64,000 nt of DNA, taken from positions 124,001-188,000 of the forward strand of contig CANMBU010000003.1 in NCBI GenBank assembly GCA_947496175.1. Direction: 5' to 3'. Both the position numbers and the translations under genes were made by a program. Below the pieces are notes generated by a model. It worked only from the letters and a program-made list of their open reading frames with translations, was not told the DNA's origin and searched no databases. Each line of letters starts with the position of its first letter. Positions within the stretch are counted from its first letter, which is position 1. Of the stretch, positions 17,916-26,631 are shown piece by piece. The DNA is from an uncultured Roseovarius sp. GTDB lineage: Bacteria > Pseudomonadota > Alphaproteobacteria > Rhodobacterales > Rhodobacteraceae.

Positions 17916-18277
17916 TGCGGTCGTTTGTTTGCCGGAGGAGGCAATGGTTTCATCTCCGGACAAGACAGGGCGCGCATTTGTAAAATGACACGGGACTTTT
18001 GCGATGCAGGCAGCGTATCGAACTGATCCAGCATTTCCTGCATCTCTTTGACTTCGTCGTCTTTCGACGGTTTGTTTTGGAACAGACGAACGACGGAAAT
18101 ACCGAGCAGGTCTGCGATGTGCCAGAGCTGCGACGGTAGAATACGACGCGCGCCTGTTTCGTAAGCCTGCATTTGCTCGACTGAAATGCCGAGTGCTTGC
18201 GCAAGTTCTGACAACTTCAGACCCTTTTCATTTCGATATGTGCGAACTCTTTGCCCGATGAGTTTGTCAATTTGCAT
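17912..18277 (-). CDS. XRE-family transcriptional regulator, first gene of the quorum-sensing cassette
   Basis: 121 residues. The helix-turn-helix covers about residues 4-62 (QRVRTYRNEKGLKLSELAQALG followed by QMQAYETGARRI), and the tail is a helical, charged region with a proline-rich end. Its last codons overlap the luxR start, so it is co-transcribed and translationally coupled with luxR. It probably represses or tunes its own operon; the upstream 90 bases are AT-rich. The operator was not identified. Confidence 0.87.
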   Translation of the reverse strand: MQIDKLIGQRVRTYRNEKGLKLSELAQALGISVEQMQAYETGARRILPSQLWHIADLLGISVVRLFQNKPSKDDEVKEMQEMLDQFDTLPASQKSRVILQMRALSCPEMKPLPPPANKRPQ

Positions 18278-18369
18278 TGTTCACAGCTTCACTTGAATAC
18301 CACCTAAGGTAGAATAATATGTTTTCAAGTTAATTTAAAGGAGTTTTGAACGGACATGGCTGCAACAGA

Positions 18370-18406
18370 AAAAGCCGCCCGAGCGTGTTCAGCTCGGGCG
18401 GCTTTT
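18370..18406 (-). terminator. bidirectional terminator after rplI
   Basis: A perfect 15-bp stem (AAAAGCCGCCCGAGC and complement) with a 7-base loop, flanked by A and T runs on both sides, 20 bases beyond the rplI stop on its strand. Confidence 0.94.
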
Positions 18407-18425
18407 AGGTCGTAAAGTTAAGAGC

Positions 18426-19073
18426 TTAGCTTTCGTCGTCAGATGCTTCTGAGTTGTCAGATGCTTCTTCTGGAAGCACGTCTTCAACGGCCTCAGCCAG
18501 ATCAGCGTCGTCGTTTGCTGCAGATCCGATATCGTCAAAGAGCTCCGCGATCTCAAAATCAGCGGCTTCTTCTTCCTCGGCGGCCAGCTCCTGAATGGTC
18601 TTCCCGGAAGCCTGAAGTTCGGCTTCTTCCTGTGAGCGCGCGACGTTCAATTGGATGGTCGCGTCCACTTCAGGGTGCAGATTGACCAACACCTCGTGCA
18701 GACCAAGTTCTTTGATCGGGCCCGTCAGCGCGACTTGTTTGCGGTCAACGGTAAACCCGGCCTCGGTTGCGGCATCGGCGGCGTCACGTGTTGTGACGGA
18801 GCCATAAAGTGAACCGGCGTCTGAGGCCTGGCGAATCACGATGAACTGTTGGCCATAGAGTTTATCAGCCAGCGCATCGGCTTCTTTCTTGGTCTCAAGG
18901 TTGTTGGCCTCAAGCTGAGCTTTCTGCGCTTCAAACTGAGCGATGTTGGCCTCAGAGGCTGACAAAGCTTTTTTCTGGGGCAAAAGGAAGTTGCGCGCAA
19001 AGCCAGGCTTTACGTCCACAACATCGCCCATCTGTCCCAGTTTGGCGACGCGTTCGAGAAGGATTACTTGCAT
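18426..19073 (-). CDS. rplI: 50S ribosomal protein L9 with long acidic C-terminal extension
   Basis: 215 residues. The first 150 align with standard L9 ([28 protein letters not shown] in the sequence start, with the L9 domain GYARN-type loop), which binds 23S rRNA in the large subunit. Residues about 165-215 are an added acidic tail dominated by E, D, A and S. Extensions of this kind occur in other Rhodobacterales, but the function is unknown. Last gene of the rpsF-rpsR-rplI operon, with a strong terminator after it. Confidence 0.96.
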   Translation of the reverse strand: MQVILLERVAKLGQMGDVVDVKPGFARNFLLPQKKALSASEANIAQFEAQKAQLEANNLETKKEADALADKLYGQQFIVIRQASDAGSLYGSVTTRDAADAATEAGFTVDRKQVALTGPIKELGLHEVLVNLHPEVDATIQLNVARSQEEAELQASGKTIQELAAEEEEAADFEIAELFDDIGSAANDDADLAEAVEDVLPEEASDNSEASDDES

Positions 19074-19087
19074 GTCAGATTTCCTTC

Positions 19088-19315
19088 TTATTTCACAGCG
19101 TAAGGCAGCAGGGCCAGGAAGCGCGCGCGTTTGATGGCACGGGCCAGTTCACGCTGCTTTTTGGCGGATACTGCGGTGATACGGGAGGGCACGATCTTGC
19201 CACGCTCAGAGATATAGCGCTGCAGGAGTTTCGTGTCCTTGTAGTCGATCTTTGGTGCATTCTCGCCTGAGAATGGGCACACTTTACGACGACGGAAAAA
19301 TGGTTTTGTTGCCAT
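19088..19315 (-). CDS. rpsR: 30S ribosomal protein S18
   Basis: 75 residues, normal length, with the S18 core ([54 protein letters not shown]). It partners S6 on the platform of the small subunit. It lies 26 bp after rpsF and 14 bp before rplI, the usual gene order. Confidence 0.97.
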   Translation of the reverse strand: MATKPFFRRRKVCPFSGENAPKIDYKDTKLLQRYISERGKIVPSRITAVSAKKQRELARAIKRARFLALLPYAVK

Positions 19316-19341
19316 GGTTTACAGTCCTTTTCTCAAGCTGA

Positions 19342-19698
19342 TCAGCTGCGACGCTCGCGGCGGTCGCCACGCTCTTCGCGTTTTTGCATCTGGATGGACG
19401 GACCTTCGGCGTGCTCGTCGACCTTGATGGTCAGGACGCGCATCACATCGTCATGCAGACGCATCAGGCGTTCCATTTCCTGAACAGCCGCGGCAGGCGC
19501 GTCAGTCTTCAGAAAGGCGTAGTGGCCTTTGCGGTTTTTGTTGATCTTATAGGCCATCGTTTTGACGCCCCAATACTCGGATTCGACGATCTTGCCGCCA
19601 TTGTCCGAAAGGACGGTGCCAAAATGTTCGATAAGGCCTTCAGCTTGCGTGTTGGACAAGTCCTGACGCGAGATAAAAACATGCTCATAGAGCGGCAT
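19342..19698 (-). CDS. rpsF: 30S ribosomal protein S6
   Basis: 118 residues from the ATG at 19698 (MPLYEHVFISRQDLS); a GTG 12 bases earlier is in frame but less likely. The ferredoxin-like S6 fold is recognisable (YWGVKTMAYKINKNRKGHY, RLMRLHDDVMRVLTIKV). The C-terminal tail is rich in arginine and glutamate. First gene of the rpsF-rpsR-rplI operon. Confidence 0.96.
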   Translation of the reverse strand: MPLYEHVFISRQDLSNTQAEGLIEHFGTVLSDNGGKIVESEYWGVKTMAYKINKNRKGHYAFLKTDAPAAAVQEMERLMRLHDDVMRVLTIKVDEHAEGPSIQMQKREERGDRRERRS

Positions 19699-19970
19699 GT
19701 GTGGTTCCACTTCTGTCTAGGCGCATTTCAAAGGCGGGCCATTTGCCTTTCGCGACCCATCCACGAGAGACTGCGCGGTTCAAAGATTTGAGCGAAAGGA
19801 AGCCGGGCTATACGATGGATCGTCTGTTTGCGCAAGCAGGGAAGGCCAGAGCAGGCTGCCCGTAGGGCAAATCGCCATGACCCTGCCGAATGCTGGCCCC
19901 ATTTCTGTCGCGATTGGTTGCCAAACTCATCTTCAGATTTCCATCGGTATAGGCTTGGACAAGGCGGAAA

Positions 19971-20450
19971 ATGGCGGCTGTTTCTGATCATTCTGACACC
20001 CAGACCCATGATTTGTCTGATGCGGTGCTTCAACCTACTGCTCGTGCCAGCTCGGCACGGCGCGCAATTGCGTCCTGCGCGGGTGGCGCTTTGTACATGG
20101 CGGCTCTGGGAATTTGGCTGGTACCGGCCGAAGACAGCGCGATGCAGCTGATCAAGCTGGTGGCGTCCTGTGTGATGGTCGCCGCTGGTGCGTTTTTGTT
20201 TCACGGTGTTTCGGCGCGGGCGCGCGAACCTGAGGTGCAGGTTGACCTTATTACCAGGCAGCTGCGGGTTTATGAGTATGACAGCCGAGGCAAAGCCGTC
20301 TTGAAGGCGTGCCATGAGATGGACGACCTGCAGGAGCTTTCGCTGCGCAAAGACCGGTTGCGGGCGCGCGATGAGCAAGGCGAGCTGATGGTTGACGTCG
20401 AAATTGGCGAAGATGAGGGCAGGGCGCTTTTGCGCAGTCTCAAAGCTTAG
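19971..20450 (+). CDS. small membrane protein of unknown function
   Basis: 159 residues. Two hydrophobic segments (about 33-52 and 59-79) are followed by a soluble C-terminal half with alternating charged strands (VQVDLITRQLRVYEYDSRGKA in part). The ATG is preceded by AAGGCGGA. It sits alone between the ribosomal operon and yceI. A larger open frame on the opposite strand is its shadow. No named domain was recognised. Confidence 0.72.
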   Translation: MAAVSDHSDTQTHDLSDAVLQPTARASSARRAIASCAGGALYMAALGIWLVPAEDSAMQLIKLVASCVMVAAGAFLFHGVSARAREPEVQVDLITRQLRVYEYDSRGKAVLKACHEMDDLQELSLRKDRLRARDEQGELMVDVEIGEDEGRALLRSLKA

Positions 20451-20609
20451 AGGCGACGCGCTCGGCAATCAGGACTTTGTGTTAATGCACACAGAATCCC
20501 GCGTCTGTTCGTTATTCCACACATTGTGTTGAAAACTGCCACCTTGCTCTTGTGCGTGGATACACCATCTTAGATGCATGGATAATCTGACACGCCAAGG
20601 AGCACAGTC

Positions 20610-21188
20610 TTGAAACATCTTGCCACCGCCGGAATCCTGGCACTTGCTACAACAGCCTCAGCCGCCTTTGCGGCACCGGAGAAGTACACGCTGGATGCCA
20701 GCCACAGCCAGGTGCTTTTCAGCTTTGACCATTTTGGATTCTCCACGACCTACAACATGTTCTCAGGCTTTGAAGGCGAGATCGTGTTTGACCAAGACAA
20801 CCCCGAAAACTCGAGCGTTTCCGTGGCCATGCCGGTTAAGTCGTTGTTTACAGGCTGGGAGGCGCGGTTTCAGCACTTCATGGCTGAAGATTTCTTTGGA
20901 GCGCAGGACGGTGACATGATCACGTTCACCTCCACGGCGATCGAGGTGACGGGTGATAACACTGCAGATATCACGGGTGATCTGACAATCAACGATGTGA
21001 CCAAATCCGTAGTTTTGGATGCAAAGCTCAATCAGGTCGGACAAAATCCGTTGAACGGCAAGGATTGGGCGGGCTTTGACGCAACGACCGTCGTCAAACG
21101 GTCCGATTTCAACCTTGGAGCCTTCGCGCCAAATGTGAGCGATGAATTGGATGTACGGATCTCTGTCGAGGCCGGCAAGGCCGAATAA
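20610..21188 (+). CDS. YceI family exported protein
   Basis: 192 residues, starting at a TTG preceded by CAAGGAG. The signal peptide ends near residue 21 (ASAAFAA). The lipocalin-like YceI fold follows, with typical strands YTLDASHSQVLFSFDHFGFS, MITFTSTAIEV and GDLTINDVTKSVVLDAKL. Family members bind isoprenoid lipids such as polyprenyl pyrophosphates or ubiquinone in the periplasm; the actual ligand is not evident. A terminator follows. Confidence 0.92.
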   Translation: MKHLATAGILALATTASAAFAAPEKYTLDASHSQVLFSFDHFGFSTTYNMFSGFEGEIVFDQDNPENSSVSVAMPVKSLFTGWEARFQHFMAEDFFGAQDGDMITFTSTAIEVTGDNTADITGDLTINDVTKSVVLDAKLNQVGQNPLNGKDWAGFDATTVVKRSDFNLGAFAPNVSDELDVRISVEAGKAE

Positions 21189-21212
21189 AGGGTCGCTGAC
21201 ACACGAGTTTGG

Positions 21213-21244
21213 AAAGGTCCGGGATGCAAATCCTGGGCTTTTTT
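21213..21244 (+). terminator. terminator of yceI
   Basis: Stem GTCCGGGAT/ATCCTGGGC with two wobble pairs, extended by A-T pairs, 4-base loop GCAA and a T run (21239-21244), 25 bases after the yceI stop. Confidence 0.8.
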
Positions 21245-21389
21245 CATGATCTGCGGTTTGCAGGCAAAAAACAGCGCATCCCGATGCCAGTTCGCTATCA
21301 GGCAACAGGATGCCGATTTGTGTCTATCCCAAAACCTTGAGTTGAGGCATTTTGCACTATGCCCGAAATTAGGACGGGCGTTCCCTAAA

Positions 21390-21431
21390 GCGTTTCGCGA
21401 CACTCTGTGATTCAGGTTTATCGCAAAACGC
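21390..21431. repeat. hairpin repeat, GCGTTTCGCGA arms (family A, copy 2)
   Basis: Arms GCGTTTCGCGA at 21390-21400 and TCGCAAAACGC at 21421-21431 pair with one G-T wobble. The 20-base loop contains CTCTGTGATTCAGG, nearly the same as the loop at 42.0 kb. It lies 22 bases before the HisA-like start. Confidence 0.8.
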
Positions 21432-21452
21432 GTTAATGAAGGTATGGCTGCC

Positions 21453-22196
21453 ATGATCATCTACCCGACATTAGAGCTTCATAATGGTAAATGCGTGTCC
21501 CTCACGCGAGGTCGATTGGAGGACCCTGTTCTTTGGCATGTTGATCCACTTGAGACCGCCAAAGGGTTTGCGGCGGCGGGTGCTGAATGGATGCATGTCA
21601 CCGATATCAATGCGCTGGCAGGTGAGGGCGACAACAACGATATACTGGAAGAGATCATTCGCTCTGCTGGTGTTCCAGTGCAACTGGGCGGTGGGTTCCG
21701 GTCGCGTGAAGTTGTAGAGCGCTGGATTGAGAAAGGGGCCGGTCGCATCGTGATTGGCACGATGGCGGCCTATGAGCCTGAGATGGTGCGCGAGCTGGCC
21801 AAGTGGCATCCCGATCAGATCGTGCTGGCCGTGGATATCTTTCAAGGTTCGGTCATGACCGAAGGATGGCGAACGCAAAGCGCGTTTGACCCTGCGGCTT
21901 TTGTGCGTGCGTTCGATGAAGCGCCGCTGGCCGGGATTATTGTGACGGATATTGACGCCGACATCGAAGACACAGACAGCTCAGTGGGTGTCATTGCCGG
22001 GCTGGCGGCGGAGACGCGGCACCAGGTGATTGCGCGCGGTACGGTGCGCAAGGCGGATGATGTGTCGCTGCTGAAATATGTGCCGAATATCTCTGGCGCG
22101 ATCATCGGGCGCGCGCTTTTGTCTAAGGACGTCGATCTGGCTGAAGCGCTGGAGTTGGCACAGGCCACGCCGGAGCCGGTTGCGGATTTCCAGTAG
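21453..22196 (+). CDS. HisA-like TIM-barrel protein outside the his operon
   Basis: 247 residues from the ATG at 21453; a nearer-upstream ATG at 21444 would be too close to the ribosome binding site GAAGG. It aligns with phosphoribosyl-isomerase HisA along its length (QLGGGFRS, GAGRIVIGTMA, VLAVDIFQG, GTVRKADDV). The N-terminal catalytic Asp of HisA is a Glu here (E8 in PTLELHNGK), while the second Asp (D128) is kept. It is next to fabF rather than histidine genes, so it is probably a paralogue with a different or altered substrate. True HisA function cannot be excluded. Confidence 0.75.
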   Translation: MIIYPTLELHNGKCVSLTRGRLEDPVLWHVDPLETAKGFAAAGAEWMHVTDINALAGEGDNNDILEEIIRSAGVPVQLGGGFRSREVVERWIEKGAGRIVIGTMAAYEPEMVRELAKWHPDQIVLAVDIFQGSVMTEGWRTQSAFDPAAFVRAFDEAPLAGIIVTDIDADIEDTDSSVGVIAGLAAETRHQVIARGTVRKADDVSLLKYVPNISGAIIGRALLSKDVDLAEALELAQATPEPVADFQ

Positions 22197-22225
22197 AGCT
22201 GCTGCTCAATTGTAGACAATCCAAG

Positions 22226-22250
22226 GAAGAGCGGCGATGCGCGGCTCTTC
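22226..22250 (+). terminator. weak hairpin after the HisA-like gene
   Basis: A 7-bp inverted repeat GAAGAGC/GCTCTTC followed by GCTTT, 30 bases past the stop. It is a possible attenuating terminator before fabF. Confidence 0.4.
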
Positions 22251-22323
22251 GCTTTGATGGGCTTGCCCATTGGGGGTAAGGCGCGCTAAGAGCAGCGAAA
22301 GAATTTTGGAAGAGGGCAGCAGT

Positions 22324-23583
22324 ATGCGGCGTGTCGTTGTCACCGGCCTTGGGCTGGTTACTCCCCTGGCTTCGGGCGTTGAAGAAACTTGGAGCCGTCT
22401 TTTGGATGGACAATCTGGTGCGGGCACGATCACCCGGTTTGATCCGGTCAATGTCGCGACGAAATATGCCTGTGAAGTGCCGTTAGGTGATGGCAGCGAC
22501 GGTACGTTCTGCACTGACGACTACATGGAGCCCAAAGAGCGCCGGAAAGTGGATGACTTTATCTGCTATGGCGTGGCTGCGGCGGATATGGCGGTCCGCG
22601 ATGCGGATTGGATGCCAGAAGATGAGGAAAGCCGGTGTCGCACCGGCGTGATGATGGGCTCTGGCATTGGCGGTCTGCGCTCTATTGAAGAGACCACGAA
22701 CATCATCCGCGACAAGGGTGTGCGGCGGGTATCTCCCTTCTTTATTCCTGGTGCGCTCATCAATCTGATCGGTGGTCAGGTGAGCATTCGCCATGGCTTC
22801 AAAGGCCCCAACCACGCGGTTGTCACGGCCTGTTCCACGGGCGCGCATGCAATTGGCGATGCCTCGCGGCTGATTATGTTTGGCGATGCCGATGTGATGG
22901 TGGCCGGTGGGGCCGAGGCGTCGATCTGCGAGATCGGGATTGCCGGGTTTAACGCATGCAAGGCGCTGTCAACAAAACGCGCAGATGATCCCAAAGCTGC
23001 GAGCCGCCCTTATGACGCGGATCGCGATGGGTTTGTCATGGGCGAAGGCGCGGGCATGGTTGTGCTGGAAGAATATGAGCACGCCAAGGCGCGCGGCGCA
23101 AAGATTTACGCCGAAGTCTTGGGGTATGGGTTGTCTGGAGATGCCTATCACATCACTGCGCCCAGCGAGGATGGCGACGGCGGCCTGCGCGCAATGCAGG
23201 CGGCGTTGAAGAATGCGGGTGTGACACCGGCGGATGTGGATTACATCAACGCGCATGGCACATCGACTATGGCGGATACGATTGAGTTGAAAGCGGTTGA
23301 GACGCTTTTGGGGGATGCGGCCTCGAACGCGACGATGTCATCGACGAAATCATCCACCGGGCACCTCTTGGGCGCCGCTGGGGCGATTGAGGCGATTTTC
23401 TCGATCCTCGCGGTGCGCGATCAGGTGGCACCGCCCACGATCAACCTTGATAATCCGGCTGTGGAAACACCGCTCAACCTTGCGGCGAATGCCAAACATG
23501 AGCGTGAGATCAATGTGGCGCTGTCCAACAGCTTTGGCTTTGGCGGCACCAATGCGTCGCTCTGTGTCGGGAAGGTTCGCTGA
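22324..23583 (+). CDS. fabF: 3-oxoacyl-[acyl-carrier-protein] synthase II
   Basis: 419 residues from the ATG at 22324 (MRRVVVTGLGLVTPL), with GGAAGAGGGC upstream; the open frame reaches 54 bases further. The thiolase-fold catalytic triad is present: Cys in VTACSTGAHA, His in NAHGTSTMADT and His in KSSTGHLLGAAG. It elongates acyl-ACP in fatty acid synthesis and handles the palmitoleoyl to cis-vaccenoyl step. Its stop overlaps the mltG start (TGATG). Confidence 0.96.
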   Translation: MRRVVVTGLGLVTPLASGVEETWSRLLDGQSGAGTITRFDPVNVATKYACEVPLGDGSDGTFCTDDYMEPKERRKVDDFICYGVAAADMAVRDADWMPEDEESRCRTGVMMGSGIGGLRSIEETTNIIRDKGVRRVSPFFIPGALINLIGGQVSIRHGFKGPNHAVVTACSTGAHAIGDASRLIMFGDADVMVAGGAEASICEIGIAGFNACKALSTKRADDPKAASRPYDADRDGFVMGEGAGMVVLEEYEHAKARGAKIYAEVLGYGLSGDAYHITAPSEDGDGGLRAMQAALKNAGVTPADVDYINAHGTSTMADTIELKAVETLLGDAASNATMSSTKSSTGHLLGAAGAIEAIFSILAVRDQVAPPTINLDNPAVETPLNLAANAKHEREINVALSNSFGFGGTNASLCVGKVR

Positions 23584-24743
23584 TGTGGCGCAACATCGCC
23601 TCAAATTTCCTGACTTTGCTGGTGGTAATTGTTTTCCTGCTGGGGGGCGTGATCCTTTGGGGACAGAACCAGTATAGCAGCGCTGGCCCATTGGAAGAGC
23701 CGATTTGCCTTCAGGTGCCGCGCGGCAGTTCGATGCGCGGGATTTCGGAAAACCTTGCCGAACAGGGCGCGGTCTCAAACGGTTCGATCTTTCGGATTGG
23801 CGTGGATTACGCGGACAAGACGCAGCTATTGAAAGCAGGCAGCTGGCTGATCCCCGAAGGATCGAGCATGAGCGAGATTGCCGATATCATCACGCGCGGT
23901 GGGGCGAGTACCTGTGGGACGGAAGTGGTGTATCGGATTGGGGTAAACTCTGCTCAAACAGAAGTCAGAGAGCTTGATCCTGCAACCAACAGGTTTGTGG
24001 AACGTGTCGCGTTTGCCGTGGGAGAGGACGCGCCCGCCGACTACACCGAAGTCCGCGAGCAAGCCGATACGCGGTACCGTGTCGCCGTGGCCGAAGGTGT
24101 GACCAGCTGGCAGATCGTGAATGCGTTGAGTTCGATAGATGCGCTGGAAGGTGAGGTCGCCGAAGTGCCGCCGGAGGGCAGCCTGGCACCCGATAGCTAT
24201 GAGTTCAGCTCTGGTGATGACAGGGCGAGTGTGATTCAGCGGATGCGGGACGCGCAGGATGCGATCCTGGCTGAGGTGTGGGAAGACAGGGATGGGGACA
24301 TTCCGCTGACTGAACCCTATCAGGCGCTCATCCTGGCCTCTATCATTGAAAAGGAAACCGGTGTGGCCGAGGAGCGCGGACAGGTGGCCAGTGTGTTCAC
24401 CAATCGCCTCAGACAAGGGATGCGGCTTCAGACCGACCCAACGGTGATTTATGGGATCACCAACGGTGAGGGCGTTCTGGGACGAGGGCTGCGTCAAAGC
24501 GAATTGCGCCGGGCAACGCCCTACAACACCTATGTGATTGAAGGCTTGCCGCCGACGCCGATTGCCAATCCGGGACGCGAGAGCATTGAGGCGGCGGTGA
24601 AGCCGTTGGATACAGACTACATCTTCTTCGTGGCAAAATCGCTCAATCCACGTGATGGGCACCTCTTTGCGGAAACGCTGGAAGAACATAACGAAAATGT
24701 CGCTGCCTACCGCGCGCTGGAGCGGGCGCAGGACGACCAATAA
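23583..24743 (+). CDS. mltG: endolytic peptidoglycan transglycosylase MltG (YceG)
   Basis: 386 residues with one N-terminal membrane anchor (about residues 8-28), a LysM-like region and the YceG domain. The catalytic glutamate sits in ASIIEKETGVAEERGQVASVF and the family signature LQTDPTVIYGI follows. It cleaves nascent glycan strands in the inner membrane and may set glycan chain length. It overlaps fabF by 1 base and is co-transcribed with it; the fabF-mltG pair next to a GTA cluster is usual in Rhodobacterales. Confidence 0.94.
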   Translation: MWRNIASNFLTLLVVIVFLLGGVILWGQNQYSSAGPLEEPICLQVPRGSSMRGISENLAEQGAVSNGSIFRIGVDYADKTQLLKAGSWLIPEGSSMSEIADIITRGGASTCGTEVVYRIGVNSAQTEVRELDPATNRFVERVAFAVGEDAPADYTEVREQADTRYRVAVAEGVTSWQIVNALSSIDALEGEVAEVPPEGSLAPDSYEFSSGDDRASVIQRMRDAQDAILAEVWEDRDGDIPLTEPYQALILASIIEKETGVAEERGQVASVFTNRLRQGMRLQTDPTVIYGITNGEGVLGRGLRQSELRRATPYNTYVIEGLPPTPIANPGRESIEAAVKPLDTDYIFFVAKSLNPRDGHLFAETLEEHNENVAAYRALERAQDDQ

Positions 24744-24918
24744 CACTTTCCTCGGTCTGAACCATGTGTTGCGGCCCCCGAACGGGGGTGCGCACGGTTT
24801 GCGTAATGTTTGTTAAGCCTCATTGAGCAGAGTTGTCTCACGCGCCTTAGAAGATCGGGGTATTGCCTGCTTCTCCGGCGCTGTCGAAACAACCACCAAT
24901 GAGGTCAAAACCCCGCTT

Positions 24919-25248
24919 ATGCCCTTGATTACAATCAGTGAAACCCCCAGCGGATTGACCGAGGCGGTTGACACGCTGGAACGTCAGCTTGCCGATATGC
25001 GCAAGGAGCTGTCGGCGATGTATGATCGGGTCCAGCTTGGTGAATTCGGCGAGTTGAAGAATGCATCCAGAATCATTGCCGACATCCGGCAATGGCTCAA
25101 GATCGCCATCGAAGCGGAGGCGCAACTTGCAAACCGAGAAAAACAAGAGCTTGGCATCAGCCTATCCTACGGACTTGATCTTGACCGGGCAAAAGAGACG
25201 ATTGGATGTGAACTGGATCGTCTCAGAAGATCCCGCGATACAGGCTGA
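24919..25248 (+). CDS. GTA g1, small terminase subunit (TerS)
   Basis: 109 residues from the ATG at 24919; an earlier TTG gives an extra tail not seen in the family. It is helical, with a coiled-coil stretch (AVDTLERQLADMRKELSAMYD and following) typical of RcGTA gp1, which recruits DNA to the large terminase. Unlike phage TerS it shows no clear helix-turn-helix, which fits the random packaging of host DNA by GTAs. It overlaps terL and is the first gene of the structural cluster. Confidence 0.82.
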   Translation: MPLITISETPSGLTEAVDTLERQLADMRKELSAMYDRVQLGEFGELKNASRIIADIRQWLKIAIEAEAQLANREKQELGISLSYGLDLDRAKETIGCELDRLRRSRDTG

Positions 25249-26539
25249 GTTTCTCGATAGTCTGAATGACGGAGAGACAATGGCGTTGCCCTATCTCTTT
25301 GAGTTTTGGGCGATGGATCACCAACTGCCACCGAAGGGTAAGTGGCGGTCCTGGGTGATCATGGGCGGGCGCGGTGCAGGCAAGACGCGCGCCGGGGCCG
25401 AATGGGTGCGTGCTCAGGTTGAAGGGTCACGGCCGCTTTATCCGGGCAAGTGCCGGCGTATGGCTTTGGTTGGGGAAACGATCGACCAGGTGCGTGAGGT
25501 CATGGTCTTTGGCGAGAGTGGCATTCTGGCCTGTTCACCACCTGACCGACGCCCGAGCTGGCAACCGACACGCAAGCGGCTTTTGTGGCCCAACGGGGCA
25601 ACAGCGCAGATTTTCTCGGCGCATGACCCTGAAAGCCTGCGAGGTCCGCAATTTGACGGGGCCTGGGTGGATGAAATGGCCAAATGGCGGAAGGCGCGGG
25701 AGACGTGGGACATGCTGCAATTTGGCTTGCGGCTTGGCAGAGACCCGCGTGTCTGCGTCACCACGACGCCGCGCAATATCGGGGTTTTGAAAGAGCTGCT
25801 GGAACGCGACTCGACTGTTGTGACCCATGCCGCCACTGAGGCCAACCGGGCACGGCTGGCACAGAGTTTTCTTGAAGAAGTGCAGGCGCGATACGCAGGC
25901 ACGCTTTTGGGGCGGCAAGAGCTGGAAGGGCTTTTGATCGACAAGGTGGACGGGGCGCTTTGGACGCCCTCGGGTCTTGAAGCTGCGCGTATTGATGAGG
26001 TGCCAGAGCTTGACCGGATTGTTGTCGCAATTGATCCGCCTGTAACGGGGCGGGCCGGGTCGGATGAATGTGGGATCGTGGTGGCGGGCGCCGTGACCAA
26101 GGGGCCGGTGCAGGATTGGCGGGCCTATGTGCTGGCCGATTGCAGCATTGGTGAGGCCAGTCCGATGACCTGGGCCAACGCGGCAATCAGAGCGATGGAA
26201 CAGTTTGGGGCGGATCGTTTGGTGGCAGAGGTCAACCAAGGGGGTGACATGGTGGCAGAGGTGATCCGCAATGTGGATCCGTTGGTACCGGTCAAAACCG
26301 TCCATGCGACACGCGGCAAGACAGCGCGAGCCGAGCCGGTGGCGGCGCTCTATGAGCAGGGCCGGGTGAAGCATGTGCGCGGCCTGGGTGATCTGGAAGA
26401 CCAGATGTGCGCGATGAGCGTCAAGGGATTTGAAGGCGCGGGCAGCCCGGACCGGGTGGATGCGCTGGTCTGGGCTTTGAGCGAATTGATGATCGAACCG
26501 GCCGCGCAATGGCGCAACCCGCAGGTGCGTACGGTCTAA
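25208..26539 (+). CDS. GTA g2, large terminase subunit (TerL)
   Basis: 443 residues from a GTG at 25208, chosen because the size matches RcGTA gp2; the open frame extends 49 codons further inside g1. The ATPase domain has Walker A GGRGAGKT (53-60) and Walker B GAWVDE (D155, E156). The RNase-H-like nuclease domain begins at AIDPPVTG (D276), with a further acidic site in SPDRVDALVWAL. It drives DNA packaging into GTA heads and cuts at headful. The first GTA gene pair overlaps by about 40 bases. Confidence 0.95.
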   Translation: MNWIVSEDPAIQAEFLDSLNDGETMALPYLFEFWAMDHQLPPKGKWRSWVIMGGRGAGKTRAGAEWVRAQVEGSRPLYPGKCRRMALVGETIDQVREVMVFGESGILACSPPDRRPSWQPTRKRLLWPNGATAQIFSAHDPESLRGPQFDGAWVDEMAKWRKARETWDMLQFGLRLGRDPRVCVTTTPRNIGVLKELLERDSTVVTHAATEANRARLAQSFLEEVQARYAGTLLGRQELEGLLIDKVDGALWTPSGLEAARIDEVPELDRIVVAIDPPVTGRAGSDECGIVVAGAVTKGPVQDWRAYVLADCSIGEASPMTWANAAIRAMEQFGADRLVAEVNQGGDMVAEVIRNVDPLVPVKTVHATRGKTARAEPVAALYEQGRVKHVRGLGDLEDQMCAMSVKGFEGAGSPDRVDALVWALSELMIEPAAQWRNPQVRTV

Positions 26540-26631
26540 TAAATCTTTCGTAAACCTTTGCGGTTTTGATGCACATCGAGGCTGAGAGCGGCAGGTTTTC
26601 GGCAAGACGACGGGTCAAGGAGACCTCAGAT

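Noticed and set aside
25535..26605. 356-codon minus-strand frame opposite the large terminase
   Set aside because: No domain, histidine- and arginine-rich composition typical of a shadow; terL is certain.
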